Origin: Calcarisporiella thermophila CBS 279.70 | Taxonomy: Eukaryota > Calcarisporiellomycota | DNA length: 64,000 bases | Assembly (NCBI RefSeq): GCF_041956535.1 | Contig: NW_027192193.1 | Span: forward strand, 983,192-1,047,191 | Direction: 5' to 3' | In this document: in pieces, positions 23,173-35,860 of the stretch | Position numbering within the stretch: the stretch's first letter is position 1 | Layout: each line of letters starts with the position of its first letter | Notes under the pieces: generated by a model | What the model was told of the DNA's origin: nothing | Database searches by the model: none | Seen by the model: the letters and a program-made list of their open reading frames with translations, nothing else | Position numbers and translations under genes: made by a program

Positions 23173-24224
23173 TCAAACACCAAATCCAATCCTTCCTCTA
23201 GACTTGTTCCTTACGCCTTCAACAAATTGCTTCTCCAGCTCATGGTTTACCCGTTTTGCATAATTACTGTCAATTGCAGTTTTTGCTGCCCCGTTCTCTT
23301 TCTTCACTACCCCTCTATCGTCTTGGTTGGATTGACTATTGGTAGATTTTTTGGCCCCAAGAAGCCGAAGAAATTTATCCTTTTTCGCTTGATCTCCATC
23401 GAAAGAAGCAGCTGCCCAGTTATTCCAGCTACCTGTTGCCATCGGTGCAGCCTTCATAAAATGATAAAAGTTAATATAAGCAAACTTGGTATAAAAATTA
23501 GAATTCTGCCATTACTTTATCTTTCTCATCATCTCTTTCCAATTTCCTCATTGATAGCTCTTTATTTCCGCTACTTTCTTCTGTAACTTTACTTTCGTCA
23601 GTGCGCTCTAACTTCGTTTTCTTCTCTTTCTTTTTTCTTTTAAGCTTAGCCTGCTTCTTTTCATCACCTAGAATAAGGAATCATAAGCAATAAATGTGAG
23701 CCGGTGCTGCTAGATAGATACATGCCTTCGCATTCTTTTTCGTCATCGACTGAGTCCACGCTACTTCTTTTCTTTTTTTTCTCATCTCCCTTCTTTTCCT
23801 TTTTCACCTTTTCCTTCTTTGCTTTCTTCGAAATCTTCTTACCCTCCTCACCCTCCTTACCCTCCCTACCCTCCTTACCCTCCTTATCCTTCTTATCCTT
23901 TTTGCTCTTCTTTACCTCCTGTTCCTCTGCATCCTTCTTTCCCTTATCTTCCTCTTTCATTTGCTCCCCAGTCTCTTTTTCCTTCTTCTTTTTCTTCTTC
24001 GAAGTTACATCAGGCTCCTCTTCACTCCGTTTCCGCTTCGAGCTAGTCGGTAAATCATTATTGTTTTCTCTCTCTAACTTGGTCACCTTATTATCAGCCG
24101 AGCTTGCATTTTGATCTGCAGATTCCTCCATTTTAACCTTCTTCTTACTCTTTTTCTCAAACTTCATTACCTCCAATTCACCGTCCACCTTTGAATCTTT
24201 CTTTTCCTTCATTTGCCTCCCCAT
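23173..24224 (-). CDS. Lysine-rich nucleolar-type protein with C-terminal SMAP (small acidic protein-like) domain
   Basis: Three coding exons. The first 150 residues are almost entirely Lys, Glu, Asp and Ser, with many KKKK runs resembling nucleolar localisation signals, and include a glycine-spaced repeat (KEGREGKEG type) built on a 9-bp tandem repeat. The C-terminal exon reads SWNNWAAASFDGDQAKKDKF, LRLLGAKK and HELEKQFVEGVRNKSRGRIG. This matches the small-acidic-protein-like domain found at the end of KNOP1-like proteins and of uncharacterised fungal proteins. The stop is TGA at 23173-23175. The biochemical function of this family is not established, so I give no gene symbol. Divergent from ARL8 with 190 bp between starts. 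Confidence 0.8.
23841..23895. repeat. 9-bp imperfect tandem repeat in coding sequence
   Basis: About six copies of a nine-base unit close to ACCCTCCTT (plus strand) inside exon 1 of the lysine-rich gene. On the coding strand it encodes Lys-Glu-Gly or Arg-Glu-Gly triplets. Whole-codon period keeps the frame when copy number varies. Confidence 0.75.
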
Positions 24225-24414
24225 TATTATATTTTGAATAAAGAGAGAAACAACAAAACACGAGAATTAAAAAACCAACAGTCACACTTTTGTTCAAGAA
24301 TCCCCGAGCGATTGTTCCTCTCTTGCTCTCAGATATTCAATTCGCTTCTTTTTTAACTCTTTATATTTTTACATTTTCTTCCTTCATTTAAGATTGATTT
24401 TTTTTTTTCTAACT
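24225..24414. promoter_or_regulatory. Divergent promoter SMAP-domain gene / ARL8, with CT-rich ARL8 leader
   Basis: 190 bp between start codons. From about 24290 to the ARL8 ATG the plus strand is dominated by T and C, like the leaders of PTR2 and NOXR in this window. Confidence 0.45.
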
Positions 24415-25349
24415 ATGGCCTCTTTTATAAGAGCTTTTATGGACTGGCTCCGCAGTCTTTTTTTTAAAGTAAGTTTATAATTACATTAACAAATTACTCA
24501 GTAAATGATATAAAATGATTTATTCTAATAATTTTAAATATTAAATTGATTTTATTGTTGAAATCTTTGTATTATATGTAGAGCGAGATGGAGTTAACTT
24601 TAGTAGGACTGCAAAATAGTGGCAAGACGACACTTGTGAACGTGTTGGCCGTAAGTTACTTTACCTATATTTTATTTTCTTCAGCTTTATATCATTTTAT
24701 GGAGTTCCCTTTTGATCCCTTACAATTCACCGATAACTTTTATCCTTTATTTTTATATGCTTTATTTACTCTGTATTATGTGTTTTACAGACAGGTCAAT
24801 TTAGTGAGGATATGATCCCGACCGTAGGATTCAATATGCGAAAAATTACAAAGGGAAATGTGACCATGAAATTATGGGATATTGGTGGACAGCCACGATT
24901 TAGGAGCATGTGGGAGCGATATTGCCGAGGTGTTAATGCTATAGTGTAGGTTAAATTGCCATTTTAACATTTATTAAAACGTTGATTTGTTTTAAAAAAA
25001 AAATATAGATTTGTAGTAGATGCGGCAGACCATGATAAACTTGACGCAGCACGAACTGAACTTAAAAGCCTACTTGAGAAGCCACTAGTAGCAAATATCC
25101 CAGTACTGGTACTTGGAAACAAGAATGATCTTCCAGGGGCTCTTGGTGTCAATGAGCTCATTAACGCCCTGTAAGTACTCAACACCCAAATTTAACTTTA
25201 TTGAAATCTTGGCTTAACTTTTTATCAATAGGAATCTAAAGTCAATAGCCAACCGCGAGGTGTCTTGCTACTCTATCTCAGCGAAAAACAATGTAAACCT
25301 GGATGTGACTCTACAATGGCTGATAAAGAAGGGAAAAGGCGCCAAGTAG
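24415..25349 (+). CDS. ARL8: Small GTPase ARL8 (lysosomal Arf-like)
   Basis: Arf-like GTPase that couples lysosomes/vacuoles to kinesin transport and tethering. Exons 24415-24468, 24582-24650, 24791-24945, 25009-25170 and 25232-25349 give 185 residues, the family length. There is no N-terminal glycine for myristoylation; the amphipathic [18 protein letters not shown] suits the N-acetylation mode used by Arl8. P-loop: [14 protein letters not shown]. Switch [14 protein letters not shown]. Switch [22 protein letters not shown], where Pro-Arg-Phe is the Arl8 form. Guanine specificity: [11 protein letters not shown], and SISAKNN. All parts are intact. Confidence 0.96.
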
Positions 25350-25724
25350 AGTAATGAACGGTATTTTTTTCCTCCAATGCCCTGGTTTTTCGTGTATACA
25401 CTTTTTTCTATTTTTTTTTTCCCTATCTAATTTGTGTACGTTATAATAGTCGAAGCGTCTTGTTTTTACTCCAAATATTTGCTTTTTTTTTCTTTTATAC
25501 AATCTTGTTTTTGATATTTTTTTGCGAATATATTCGCGTCCTATCTTTAGGTGTCGTTTTACCCTACCATATTTTGTGTTTGTTCGAAGCTTCTCATTCT
25601 GATCTTTAGTTTCTATTTTCAATATTATTGCGGCTCTCTGAATCTATTTCTATAAATGTTTTTGCTTATTGTTTCGCTTCCCCAATCGAAGAGATATTAA
25701 CATCATTCTTGACATGATATCATA
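25350..25724. other. Convergent intergenic region, 375 bp
   Basis: T-rich 3' flank of ARL8 and end of SKI3. No gene seen. Confidence 0.55.
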
Positions 25725-28700
25725 TCAATTCCCTACAACAAAATTCAGTACATTCCACCCCTCAGACCTGAAAGGTGCAACACGCACTGCTCGTGTAGCA
25801 TACCCTATTGCCCGCGCCCTCTCATTTTCCCTTATTGAAACGAGAGCCAAGTTCTGATAAGTTCTTGCTCTGGTTTCAATATTGACTTCTTTATGCGACA
25901 GACTTATCAGATCGATCGCAGTTTCTGCAATAGATCTCGTTAAAGTTGGCGATTGGCTATGCGATAAAAGGTGTTGCGCCAGGAGTGACCATATCTCAGG
26001 ATTCGCGGGTCTTTGCTTGAGAAGCTTAAGAAGGATAAGGGTCGCACCTTCGATCGACCCCTAGAAAAATTTAAAAGTGTAAACTAAAAGATATCCGGGA
26101 ATAGAAAGAATAAAAAATCCCACCTGAAGCTCATAATAACGTAACAAAAGCAAGCTCATATGTTTCTGATGCTTTTGATCATTTAGCGTTTCAGGAGGGA
26201 GATTAAGAAGTTCTCGTAGCGCAGCAGTTGCCAACTCCATATCTCCTTGGCTGAGTCCCATCGCGCAGAGACAAAAAATGGCAGGCAGATGAGCTGGATA
26301 TTGTGAAATGCTAGAGGAATAGAGATAAAATCTTTCAGTATTCTAATTTAATTCATCTACTCTCCATATAAAATCCTACCAATTAAAGAGCTCCTCTTTG
26401 GCCCGTTCTCGAGCCTCTTCCCCCCCGATTGACCAGAGTGTCTGTGCTAATAATACAGCTACATCCTTCCGGACTTCTGCAATACCTTCTCCGCCCATAC
26501 CTTCCTCTGGGTCCGTCGCAGCGAGAGCCGCCTCAAACATCTCCAAGCTCTGCTCTAATTGATTCCCAAAATAATATGCAATCCCTGCGCCTAAAAATGC
26601 ATACACCCGCTGTGCATCCATCGGCTCTATAGCGATATTCTGCAACGAGCTGGCGTAAGCTTCTATTGACCAAGCAATTTCGTTTTCGCCTCCAACTGCG
26701 CAAAGTGCTCGGCCCAAATTTGTACGAGCCAGAGCAAGCTGACGTTGGGCAACTGCGTTGGTTTGTATTTCAGGTGTAGACTCGAGAACGCGCACACATT
26801 CAGCAAACGCCTGCGATGCACGCGCATGTTCACCAATATGTTCTAGTACGACTCCAAGAAGATTCCATGCACATGGATCATTTGGACGCTGTTCAATATA
26901 TTTTTGAAGTGCGAAGGCAGGAGAAGCGAGCGCACCTCTTGCATCCAGACCCATCCCCTTGATAAATTTACGGTAGGTTGTACGAGCAAAACCATAATTT
27001 GCCTCAATTAAAGCTCCTGAACTCATTTCAAATGCCTGCTCGAAATAATTGTATGCCTCTGCCATATCGCTCAAATCCGCAACAAAAGCCCGCCCAACCC
27101 ATGCATGCACACAATCAGGATCTAACGAAAGTGCAACTTGGAATGCCCTGTTAGCAAGTTCTAACTCGGAGGCGAGAAGATAGAGGAGTCCTAGATTACA
27201 CCACGGAGCTGGATCCTAATCAACATTCACGTATATTAATGCGAACGAATAAATTGAAAAAAGGAATCAGCGTACCCTAGAGTTATACTCTATTACTTTG
27301 ATAAAAGCATGCTGTGCAATCTTTGGATTATGCGCCAAGGATATCACCCCGAGTATGTTCCAGCTTTCAGGGGATGTCGGATTCAACTGCAAAGATATGC
27401 TCACATATCTCATTGCTGAGATCAGAAGACTTGATGCTTCGATGTGATAATATACACGGTGCTCATAGAGATAATAGTACACCGTGGCTAGATCGCAGAA
27501 AGAGGAGGAAAGGGTGGTCTCGGAAATAAAAACAGCTATAGCGCATTCATACGCAATGCAACCAATAGCCAATACTTTTTCTAGTAGCTCAGTTTCCGTT
27601 AACGTTCCCACAGCAAAGTTATTTAAAATACTATCTATAGTCTTTTGCCCATCACTCTTCAGGAACTCCTCTAGATCATTCTTGGGTCGGTGGCTCTGCA
27701 CCAATTCCAAAATGTCCACCAGAATCTCCATATTGCAAAGCTTCATATAGGTTGGTACCAAACGAAACGTCACACATATATCACCAACAATTTTCCACAA
27801 ACAATTTAAATCTGGATTCAGCCGCAGAGCTTTCACAGCTGTCTTCATGGCATTGGAAAGTTCCCTCGCGGTCCACCCATAGCATCCCATTTGAAAATGC
27901 AATTTCGCACTAGCTATATAACTATCAGCAAGGCCCTTTAGAGCCAAGGCCTCCACATCAAAGGCACTCGGCTTGTTCTGACTTAGCTCAGATGCCTTAT
28001 CTAGTGCGAGTTTGTAATAGTGAATTGCCTCCTTAAATGCGCCAAGTTTGTATTTGATATATCCGATTTGACAGTGAGCAATAGTTGAATCTGGACTAAG
28101 TTGAATAGCCCTCGAATATGCTTTAAAAGCTGCTGTATATCGTCCTTCATGGAGATAAGATTCACCCAGCCCTTCCCAGCATTGGACATCCTTATTTTCG
28201 GTACGCAGGGATGTCTGAAGGGCAACGATTGCATCGGGGAAATTTTCATTGATCTATTTGTAAGTAATGTAGAAAATATTAGAATATATTTATAGTCAGC
28301 ATTACAACTGCTTCACCATTTCAATAAAACCAAGGCGCTTCCATGCCCATGCTGCCCTTGCATTTGTGCTCGTCACGCTCCTTAAGACTGCCTCTGCCAT
28401 TGCATGTTTGTCATCTTCCAAATAATATCCGCAGAGCCACTGTGCAGCTTCCGACTCTGTTGGGTCCAGGGATATCGACTTCTCATAACATTTAATGGCT
28501 CGCGCACGATCGGAGTCCACGAGGCGATAGAAATGACCAAGTTGAGTGAATGCAGATGCAAAGAAAGGATCAAGTTTAACAGTCTGCATCAAGTGATTAT
28601 AAGAATAGCTTCTATCTGTGCGGTAGGTATCTATATCACAAAGATAAAATATAATGAATATTGAACTAGAATAGCTCCAGAAAAAAAAATTCATCACCAT

Positions 28701-30888
28701 CCATCCACCAATACACCATTCCCAATCGGTAATGATATAATGCATTAGAAGAGTCGAGTTCAATTGCCTGAGTGATTTTTTCAGTAGCTCGTTTGTACTC
28801 ATGCTGACGGCCATAAACCCAGCCAAGTTCTGCAAAGGCCTCATGATTTTTTGGCTCGTATTTAATAATCTTCTCGAAAACTTGGGCCGCCTCATCAAAA
28901 CTATGCCGCTCGGAAAGAATTATACCCACCCCCTAATTTTGTAAATGTTAATACTTTCATTAAGAAAAATGAAGTATGGCAATATAATGAAAAGTATTAC
29001 CAAAAGAGCCCGACAATTGTCTGGATCCTTTGCTAATATTTGCTTATATAGCCTAAAGGATGTCTCCTGGTATTTGTCACTCATTCTCAAATAGCAATTA
29101 GCAATACACACCTCCATCGATAGCATTAATCTTAACAATTTATAAATTAGTGAACAATATGCTTTTGCCATGAAAAAAATATTTTATACTTGTCTAGCAA
29201 TCTTCCATATTCTTTCATGTTCTCAGTAACCAGCTCTTTTCCACGAGTTGCATATTCCAAACTAGTTTCGAAATCTTTTGAATCGTGATAAAGCCAGCTA
29301 AGAGTAAGATATCCATAGAGGCTATCCGGCGCTTTATCAAATCCTTCCTATCAATCGCATACAATAAGTTAACCAAAATAAGTAACAGTAATGCAATTGT
29401 AAATAGGCTTGAAAACTACTGTATATAAATCCAAAACCTCGTCCAGTGCCCCTCCCTCAATAAATTTTCTGTAACCTTTATGGATTTTGGAAAGACCTCG
29501 ATCTGGATACTTGGAGCTTAATTTACTCAGTAAATCTTTGTCATATTGATCTAAGTAAACCAGCAAAAGACTTCATAAGTAAATCAATTAGAAAGCATAG
29601 GATATCATATCTTGAATACCAGGCGTTTGTGCATTAGTATTTTCAATTAATAGCTCATATGCAACTGGTACATCCATGTCCTGCTCAACAAGACTCCGTG
29701 CAAGAGAGAATATTTTTTCTAACAGCTTCAAGGAAAGTTAAAAATACAGGTAAGGTAAAATATAAAAGAGTGATAAATTGAAATTAAATGCTCAACTTAC
29801 TGTTGTTTTATCATTAATGGTTTTAATCTTAATTTGCAAAAATTCAAGGTATTTGGCTTCTAAAGATGCAACATCAATAGTGCCCATACTCTTGCCGTAT
29901 TCTATTAGTTTTTGATATCCTTCGTCAAGCTATATTGATCAACACAAGGGGATAATATGAAATGATTTGAATTATTCGAATAGGGATGAAAAAATACCTT
30001 AGATTGCCCATAAACTTCACTTGTGACCTGCTTTGTTAATATGTTAAAACTTGGAGCACCAATCCTTCCTTTCCGTGCTGATATTTCGCGTTTAATCGTT
30101 TCTGTATCATAAGATTCTTGCAGAGATACTATCTCTCTCCACAGATCAACAGGAAGAGGCCATCCTTCTACACCCTCCTTAATGATATGCCCGAATTCGC
30201 CTTCAGGTAGGTATCGTTCCAAATGTTGGATGACCTATTTGGACCACTTATTAACAACTCGAAAATCATCAGATAATTGAACATATAATGGTTACAATTC
30301 TGGTGTCGCCCCACTTTCGCTGAACATCAAGAATTTTGTTTAACGAGTCAAGAATTTTCTTTCCATCATTACTTTGTTTTTAAAATGGGTAAGTATAATA
30401 TAAAAATTTCGATTTGCTAAAAACATAAAACTAACCTTTCAATATAAAATCTTTTAATTAATGCCTCATGGGTGTCAACAAATTCTTTCCAACGTTCTCG
30501 TTTCTCATAGAAACTGGCTAAGCCCTAAGCATAAGAACCAACATTAATAGCATAAGATAATTGTGCGACTAATATTTCGATATACCTGCCAAGCTAATAT
30601 TTGAGTTGGATTGATATCGATCGCACGTTTATAAGATGCTTCACTTTCTTCAGGCTTATTTAAATTGAGATAAGCAACTCCCAAGAAAACGCGACTTAAA
30701 GGTTAACACATGCAAATTCCATTAAGATACACCCGAGAAAGGTTAATGATTATTAAATATAGTATTTACGCATTATAATTATCGGGCTCCCAGTTGAGAA
30801 CTCGCTGGCAGCATCGCACCGCATTCTCAAAATCCTTTGCTGCAATAGCTTCACGGGCAAGCTTCAAATCTTTCTTAATGTTAGACAT
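25725..30888 (-). CDS. SKI3: Superkiller complex subunit SKI3 / TTC37 (TPR scaffold)
   Basis: Large TPR scaffold of the Ski2-Ski3-Ski8 helicase that feeds cytoplasmic mRNA to the exosome. More than ten introns; roughly 1,400 residues. It starts at 30888 with MSNIKKDLKLAREAIAAKDF, ENAVRCCQRVLNWEPDNYNA: the first TPR, as in Ski3/TTC37. Repeats continue throughout, for example YEPKNHEAFAELGWVYGRQH, DPFFASAFTQLGHFYRLVDS, CYEKSISLDPTESEAAQWLC and NPTSPESWNILGVISLAHNP. The last exons carry RPNDPCAWNLLGVVLEHIGE, AYASSLQNIAIEP and, at the very end, VAPFRSEGWNVLNFVVGN before TGA at 25725-25727. Repeat order, size and the central helical insert support Ski3 over other TPR proteins. Exon joins in the middle were not all verified. 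Confidence 0.87.
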
Positions 30889-31587
30889 AAGTACAAAATG
30901 ATTAGAAGAGGCACATTAGAATAGTCTGTTACGGCTAGTGATCACCCAAATTCCTTACATATTCTCGAATTGATTTTTTACGGATTTCGTTTCAATTGTG
31001 GCTTGGAACCCCTCAATGATAACTTTAAAAGGAGCTTATAATATTCAATAGAGATACCATGTAAAAAAAATCCAATTTCGATAGTCTAGGGATTGGCGGA
31101 GAAATACAGTATGTAATTATTCTACAAGGATTAAACATTTTACTGACATTCTTTAAATATTGGTTAAATATGCCATACACATTATAAGCAATTTATTTTA
31201 TCTTCAAGATGCCATTCTCTTATTTGGATTGAATCACATAAAAGTGACTTTATCATTAAACCATAAGGTCTCATTTTCCGCTACTTGATGAAGCCCAAAA
31301 TTAAGGGAGGGCCTTCGGAAGATCTCGACATATCATACAAGCGTTTTTGTAACCACCTGGATACGTATGCAATGACCCATCGTCAATTTTTCGTAGTGAC
31401 AGCACTTTAATACATTAATTTTTTAGGTTATCCGAGCTACTCCGAAGTGAAATTTTCTCCTATTTTTACCGATAATAACATATATGAAATATATAAAAGT
31501 TTGTAAGGATAACTAACATACGAGTCCAACAGGTAAAATCTAGTTTGAAACGTTTGGCCTTTAATAATCCCCACTCCTACATTAACA
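30889..31587. promoter_or_regulatory. Divergent promoter region SKI3 / ADP-ATP carrier
   Basis: 699 bp, AT-rich, no gene recognised. It must contain the promoter of the strongly conserved carrier gene; no specific element can be supported. Confidence 0.4.
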
Positions 31588-32520
31588 ATGTCTGTACAAA
31601 AGGACACTAAGTCATTTGCTGTCGACTTTTTGATGGGAGGTATCTCTGCCGCTGTCTCCAAGACCGCCGCTGCCCCTATTGAGCGAGTAAAATTATTAAT
31701 CCAAAATCAGGATGAAATGATTAAGCAAGGTCGTCTCTCGGCCCCTTACAAAAGTATTGGTGAATGCTTTTCTCGTACGATCAAGGAGGAGGGTGTCTAT
31801 TCATTATGGCGAAGCAACCTTGTAAACGTTATTCGTTACTTTCCTACACAAGCCTTCAATCTTGCATTCAAGGATCACTTCAAGAGCATGCTTGGATACA
31901 ATAAGGACAAGGATGGTTACTGGAAATGGTTTGCCGGTAACTTGGCCTCTGGTGGTGCGGCCGGTGCTGTCTCCCTCGCCTTCGTCTATTCTCTCGATTA
32001 CGCCCGCACCCGCCTGGCTAATGACACCAAGTCTGCTAAACGTGGTGGTAAGCGCCAGTTCAATAGCATCATTGATGTTTATCGCAAAACTCTAAAATCC
32101 GATGGTATCACCGGTCTCTATCGTGGATTTAATCTCTCTTGTGTTGGCAGCATCGTGTACCGTGGTTTATACTTCGGTTTGTACGACTCGCTGAAGCCCG
32201 TCATTCTTGTCGGTTCTCTCCAGGACAACTTCCTTGCCTCTTTCCTCCTCGGCTGGGGTGTTACTAATATTGGGGGATTAGCAGCTTACCCAATTGATAC
32301 AGTCCGTCGGCGTATGATGATGACCTCTGGTGAGGCTGTAAAATACAAATCATCAATTCAGGCCTTCCATCAAATTATTACCAAGGAGGGAACCAAGTCA
32401 CTTTTCAAGGGTGCTGGCGCCAATTTACTTCGTGCTGTTGCTGGTGCTGGTGTACTTGCTGGTTACGATCAATTACAACTGCTCTTTTTTGGGAAGAAGT
32501 ATTCTGGAGGTTCAGGTTAA
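31588..32520 (+). CDS. AAC: Mitochondrial ADP/ATP carrier
   Basis: Exchanges cytosolic ADP for matrix ATP across the inner mitochondrial membrane. Intronless, 310 residues, unusual in this intron-rich window. Three mitochondrial-carrier repeats are visible, with signatures [25 protein letters not shown] and [11 protein letters not shown]; the last contains the RRRMMM motif unique to ADP/ATP carriers. [20 protein letters not shown] opens repeat 1 with Ser in place of the more common Thr before Lys. The C-terminal GKKYSGGSG tail is short. The sequence is more GC-rich and codon-biased than its neighbours, fitting high expression. Confidence 0.97.
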   Translation: MSVQKDTKSFAVDFLMGGISAAVSKTAAAPIERVKLLIQNQDEMIKQGRLSAPYKSIGECFSRTIKEEGVYSLWRSNLVNVIRYFPTQAFNLAFKDHFKSMLGYNKDKDGYWKWFAGNLASGGAAGAVSLAFVYSLDYARTRLANDTKSAKRGGKRQFNSIIDVYRKTLKSDGITGLYRGFNLSCVGSIVYRGLYFGLYDSLKPVILVGSLQDNFLASFLLGWGVTNIGGLAAYPIDTVRRRMMMTSGEAVKYKSSIQAFHQIITKEGTKSLFKGAGANLLRAVAGAGVLAGYDQLQLLFFGKKYSGGSG

Positions 32521-33417
32521 GATATAACGATTTGGCTGGTGGTAACAGTTTGACGAATTTGACTGTTAGAAGTTTGGATTCTTATGGAGTTCAGAAAGGA
32601 GATATTGTTAATAAACGTAAAGTGCCTCCTAAAAGTCTCATTCATAGGGCTCCAAGTGCTGAAAAAATATAAATAAAAAATAAACTGCATCCCGCAATAG
32701 TAACATAAATTGATAATTACTACTAGGTGCCTAAAGATATGATAATAATTAGAATTGCTCAATTTTAAGCTTATTAAGGTATAACACCGCTTGCTCTATT
32801 CCAATATATTGATTTCAATAACCCTTTTTACAAATTCTTCTAATAGGAATTGAAAAAGTAGATATAGGCAAATGCCTGGACCTATAAAAAAATAACACCT
32901 AACTAAACGCAAGAATGAGCAAGAATATTACCAAAATGAGACAGCGAGTCGGCTAGTTGAGGAGCATAAACGTAATGTATACCCATAATTAAGCTGAGTA
33001 ATAGTTATAAGAGCTATGCTGTCCCAAAGGGCCTTCAACTTTGACCTTTTGAATTCATGGATTCTGCACAGTTTATATGCTCTTTATTTCTTATCAAGCG
33101 GCAATAAATCATCTCTCTAGTGATCCCCACCGTCTTATATACTTTCAGACCATATAAATACTTTCCGTCATATAAAAATCAGATCAACTGTCCAATGGTC
33201 CGTGGAGAAGGAGCTGAGCGGAAAATAGACCTTTTTCATATGAGCGTAATATCAATTCTCTGATCCGCATCCTCCAAATTTACATCACTTCAGCCTTGGC
33301 TCCATACACAAGGATGCAATTTATCCGGAAATTCCGGGGATTTCTTTCCGCTAGACTTGATTAATAAAATTTATATAAGAGGTAATATTCATTATTCGAG
33401 TATTAGAATAGAGTAGA
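32521..33417. other. Intergenic, 897 bp
   Basis: AT-rich spacer between the carrier and the next plus-strand gene. Short frames on the minus strand (32517-32762) show no family resemblance. Nothing else seen. Confidence 0.55.
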
Positions 33418-35078
33418 ATGCAAACCGTTAAAATTTTTTTTAGACAAATACACGCATTCCGCAATTTCAGCTTTCGGAACAACCCATTTCCAAGGAATAA
33501 GAGGAATCTTTTTCTTGCCACACCAGCCGTACTTATTACACCCTTTTCCATGTCAGAAAACGAGAATACAGGCGAAATAAGGAACAAAGCTCACCATGCA
33601 AAAGGCGGATTCGAGAATCCTTGGCCGTCTTTCCAAAAGATTTCACCTATTGAATTTTTAAAAGGATTCCGTGAATTTAACTTAACACGTAATTTACCAG
33701 CTGCTGAGGATAAGGTGAAGATAGTGGACATAAACCATGAACTACTGAATAAACCCACACCGGGTAAAGTGCAGGCAACTTGGCTTGGACAGTAAGTTTA
33801 ATCCTATACTATAAATTTATTGAACTCAATTAACCCACTTTAATAATCCCTTAGTGCTTGTTTTCTTGTCCAAATTGATGGTGTTAATATTTTGTATGAC
33901 CCTGTGTTCTCGGACAGGTACCAATTTAAATCATTTTCTCTTCTTTTCTCGCCTTCTTTTTTTTTAGCATGACTTAATGGAGTGCTTTTGTTCCTAATTT
34001 TTCTGCTAGATGTTCACCCTCACAACATATTGGTCCGAAACGATATACACCTCCTCCTTGCAAACTTTCCGAATTACCACCTATAGATTTGGTTATAATT
34101 TCTCATAACCAGTAAATGTGTATTGCAACCCTTCGCCTCTCCTAATGCTCACCTCTTTTTGGATATTATTAGTTACGATCACCTGGATGTTTCTACCATT
34201 GAAGAGCTTGGTAATAGACCACGCTATTTTGTTCCGCTTGGCAATAAACGGTGGTTTGAGAGCATGCACATAAATAATGTGGAAGAGCTCGACTGGTGGG
34301 AAGAACGTAAGGTTCAGTTGGACTACAATCGTCAGATCGTTGTAACCTGTACTCCATGTCAACATTTTACAGGTATTTAATATTTAATATTAAATGCAAT
34401 ACCATATCACCTCGCATTTACCTTTTATTCTTTCTGAAGGTCGCGGAATTTTCGACCGCAATAAAACTTTATGGGCCTCTTGGTGTGTGTATTCACCCAA
34501 GACCAGCGGGAAAATATACTTTGCTGGGTAAGCGTACTCCTCGGTGCATCAGCTCCCTCTTATCCTCTAATACGTTTGTATAAAAGTGATACAGGTTATC
34601 GTAGCGTTCCTCGAGGATACGACGAAGAAAAGATTGATGAATTGCCTCATTGTCCAGTATTCAAAGGTACTTTACAATGTTCGTCTTATATTTCTTTAAA
34701 TCCCGATTGATAATATGCACATGCAGAAATTGGGAGCAAAAAAGGACCATTTGACCTTGCCATGATTCCCATAGGCGCTTATAATCCTCGACACCTTCTC
34801 TCACCTGTACACTGCTCTCCGGAAGATTCCGTACTCCTCCATGAGGATATTAAAAGTAAAAGAAGTCTTGCAATGCACTGGGGAACGGTAATTTATTTTT
34901 TAGTTAAAATACAAATACAATTGCTAATATCATTATTTAGTGGCTGCTTGGCGGAGAATCAGCTACTGAACCTCCAGTGCGTCTTCGACTTGCACTTGAG
35001 AAACGAGGCCACTCTCTCAATGAATTTTCGACTTGTAATCTTGGAGAAACGGTCGCAGTAGATATCGGGTCAGATTAA
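33418..35078 (+). CDS. NAPE-hydrolysing phospholipase D-like metallo-beta-lactamase protein (FMP30-type, mitochondrial)
   Basis: Zinc-dependent phosphodiesterase of the NAPE-PLD family; yeast Fmp30 is the mitochondrial member and affects cardiolipin-related lipid balance. Eight exons (33418-33791, 33855-33917, 34010-34111, 34173-34372, 34440-34527, 34587-34666, 34727-34887, 34941-35078) give 401 residues in one frame. The N-terminus is rich in Arg, Phe and Asn without acidic residues for about 45 residues, suggesting a mitochondrial presequence. The metal motif HNHYDHLD is assembled across the intron after 34111. Further ligands follow: the histidine of [20 protein letters not shown], the aspartate of IYFAGDTGYRS and the histidine of LAMHWGTWLLGGE. 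All family ligands appear intact. Confidence 0.92.
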
Positions 35079-35860
35079 TAAACATATTGCCGAAATTCAT
35101 TTTGGCACACTAGGCTGTATCTTAATTCTTTAGGATAGATGTATTTTTTTTTTAATCCGCTATTTAATAATGCGAAGTCTGTCAATTTAGAGCTAATATA
35201 AAGTTCTCTGCAATTATGCCAATCAATAATTTGGCTAGAATTTCTAGGATGTCCCCGGCTATGTGGCTCCACAGCACTAGCATAGCCTCATTTAATTTTA
35301 GTAATAGTGTCACGATAAGCTATCTGGCTTAATAAAAATTTACAAATATTCTGAAAGGACAAAGAGAATGGGAGGGCGCTACTGCATAGCGCAATATAAG
35401 TGGAGCGGCAATTCTACTTTTGTGGAGCATTCGGCACTTGCCTTGCGACGACGGTAACCCCTTGAGCTCTCGACTAAAAAATTCGAGTTGCCCCATAATA
35501 TCCACATATTAAGTCTAGCAAATGGCTAAGCCCTTTCCGAAGGATTTTATCGCGAAATTACCCCTTATTTCTTTCGCCTTCCTCGCCACAGTTAATTCCT
35601 ATTAACTCTGAATGATTGTATTCAAAGTAATCGCAATCTAACAAATTTGGAATGCGAACAAAAACCAACGCGTAGCAAATTCATAGAGAAGGTTATTGTA
35701 AAAATCTTCTTCTTACTTTCATTGTATCTGATTTATGAATCTTTACCGTCTTCTACCTTCAGTGCATTAACATCACAACTAAAGATTGAGACGGGGAGCT
35801 CTGTCCATGGCAAGATAATCCATATACCTCATAGAAAAAAATTTTTTTTCGTATCTTAGC
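35079..35860. other. Intergenic, 782 bp
   Basis: 3' flank of the NAPE-PLD-like gene and promoter of the exchanger. The plus-strand frame 35647-35859 begins with a hydrophobic run but ends in a stop just before the exchanger ATG and matches nothing known. Confidence 0.5.

Noticed and set aside
23704-24114. Plus-strand Ser/Phe-rich and Pro/Tyr-rich frames
   Set aside because: Antisense of the lysine-rich gene; no start context, no family.
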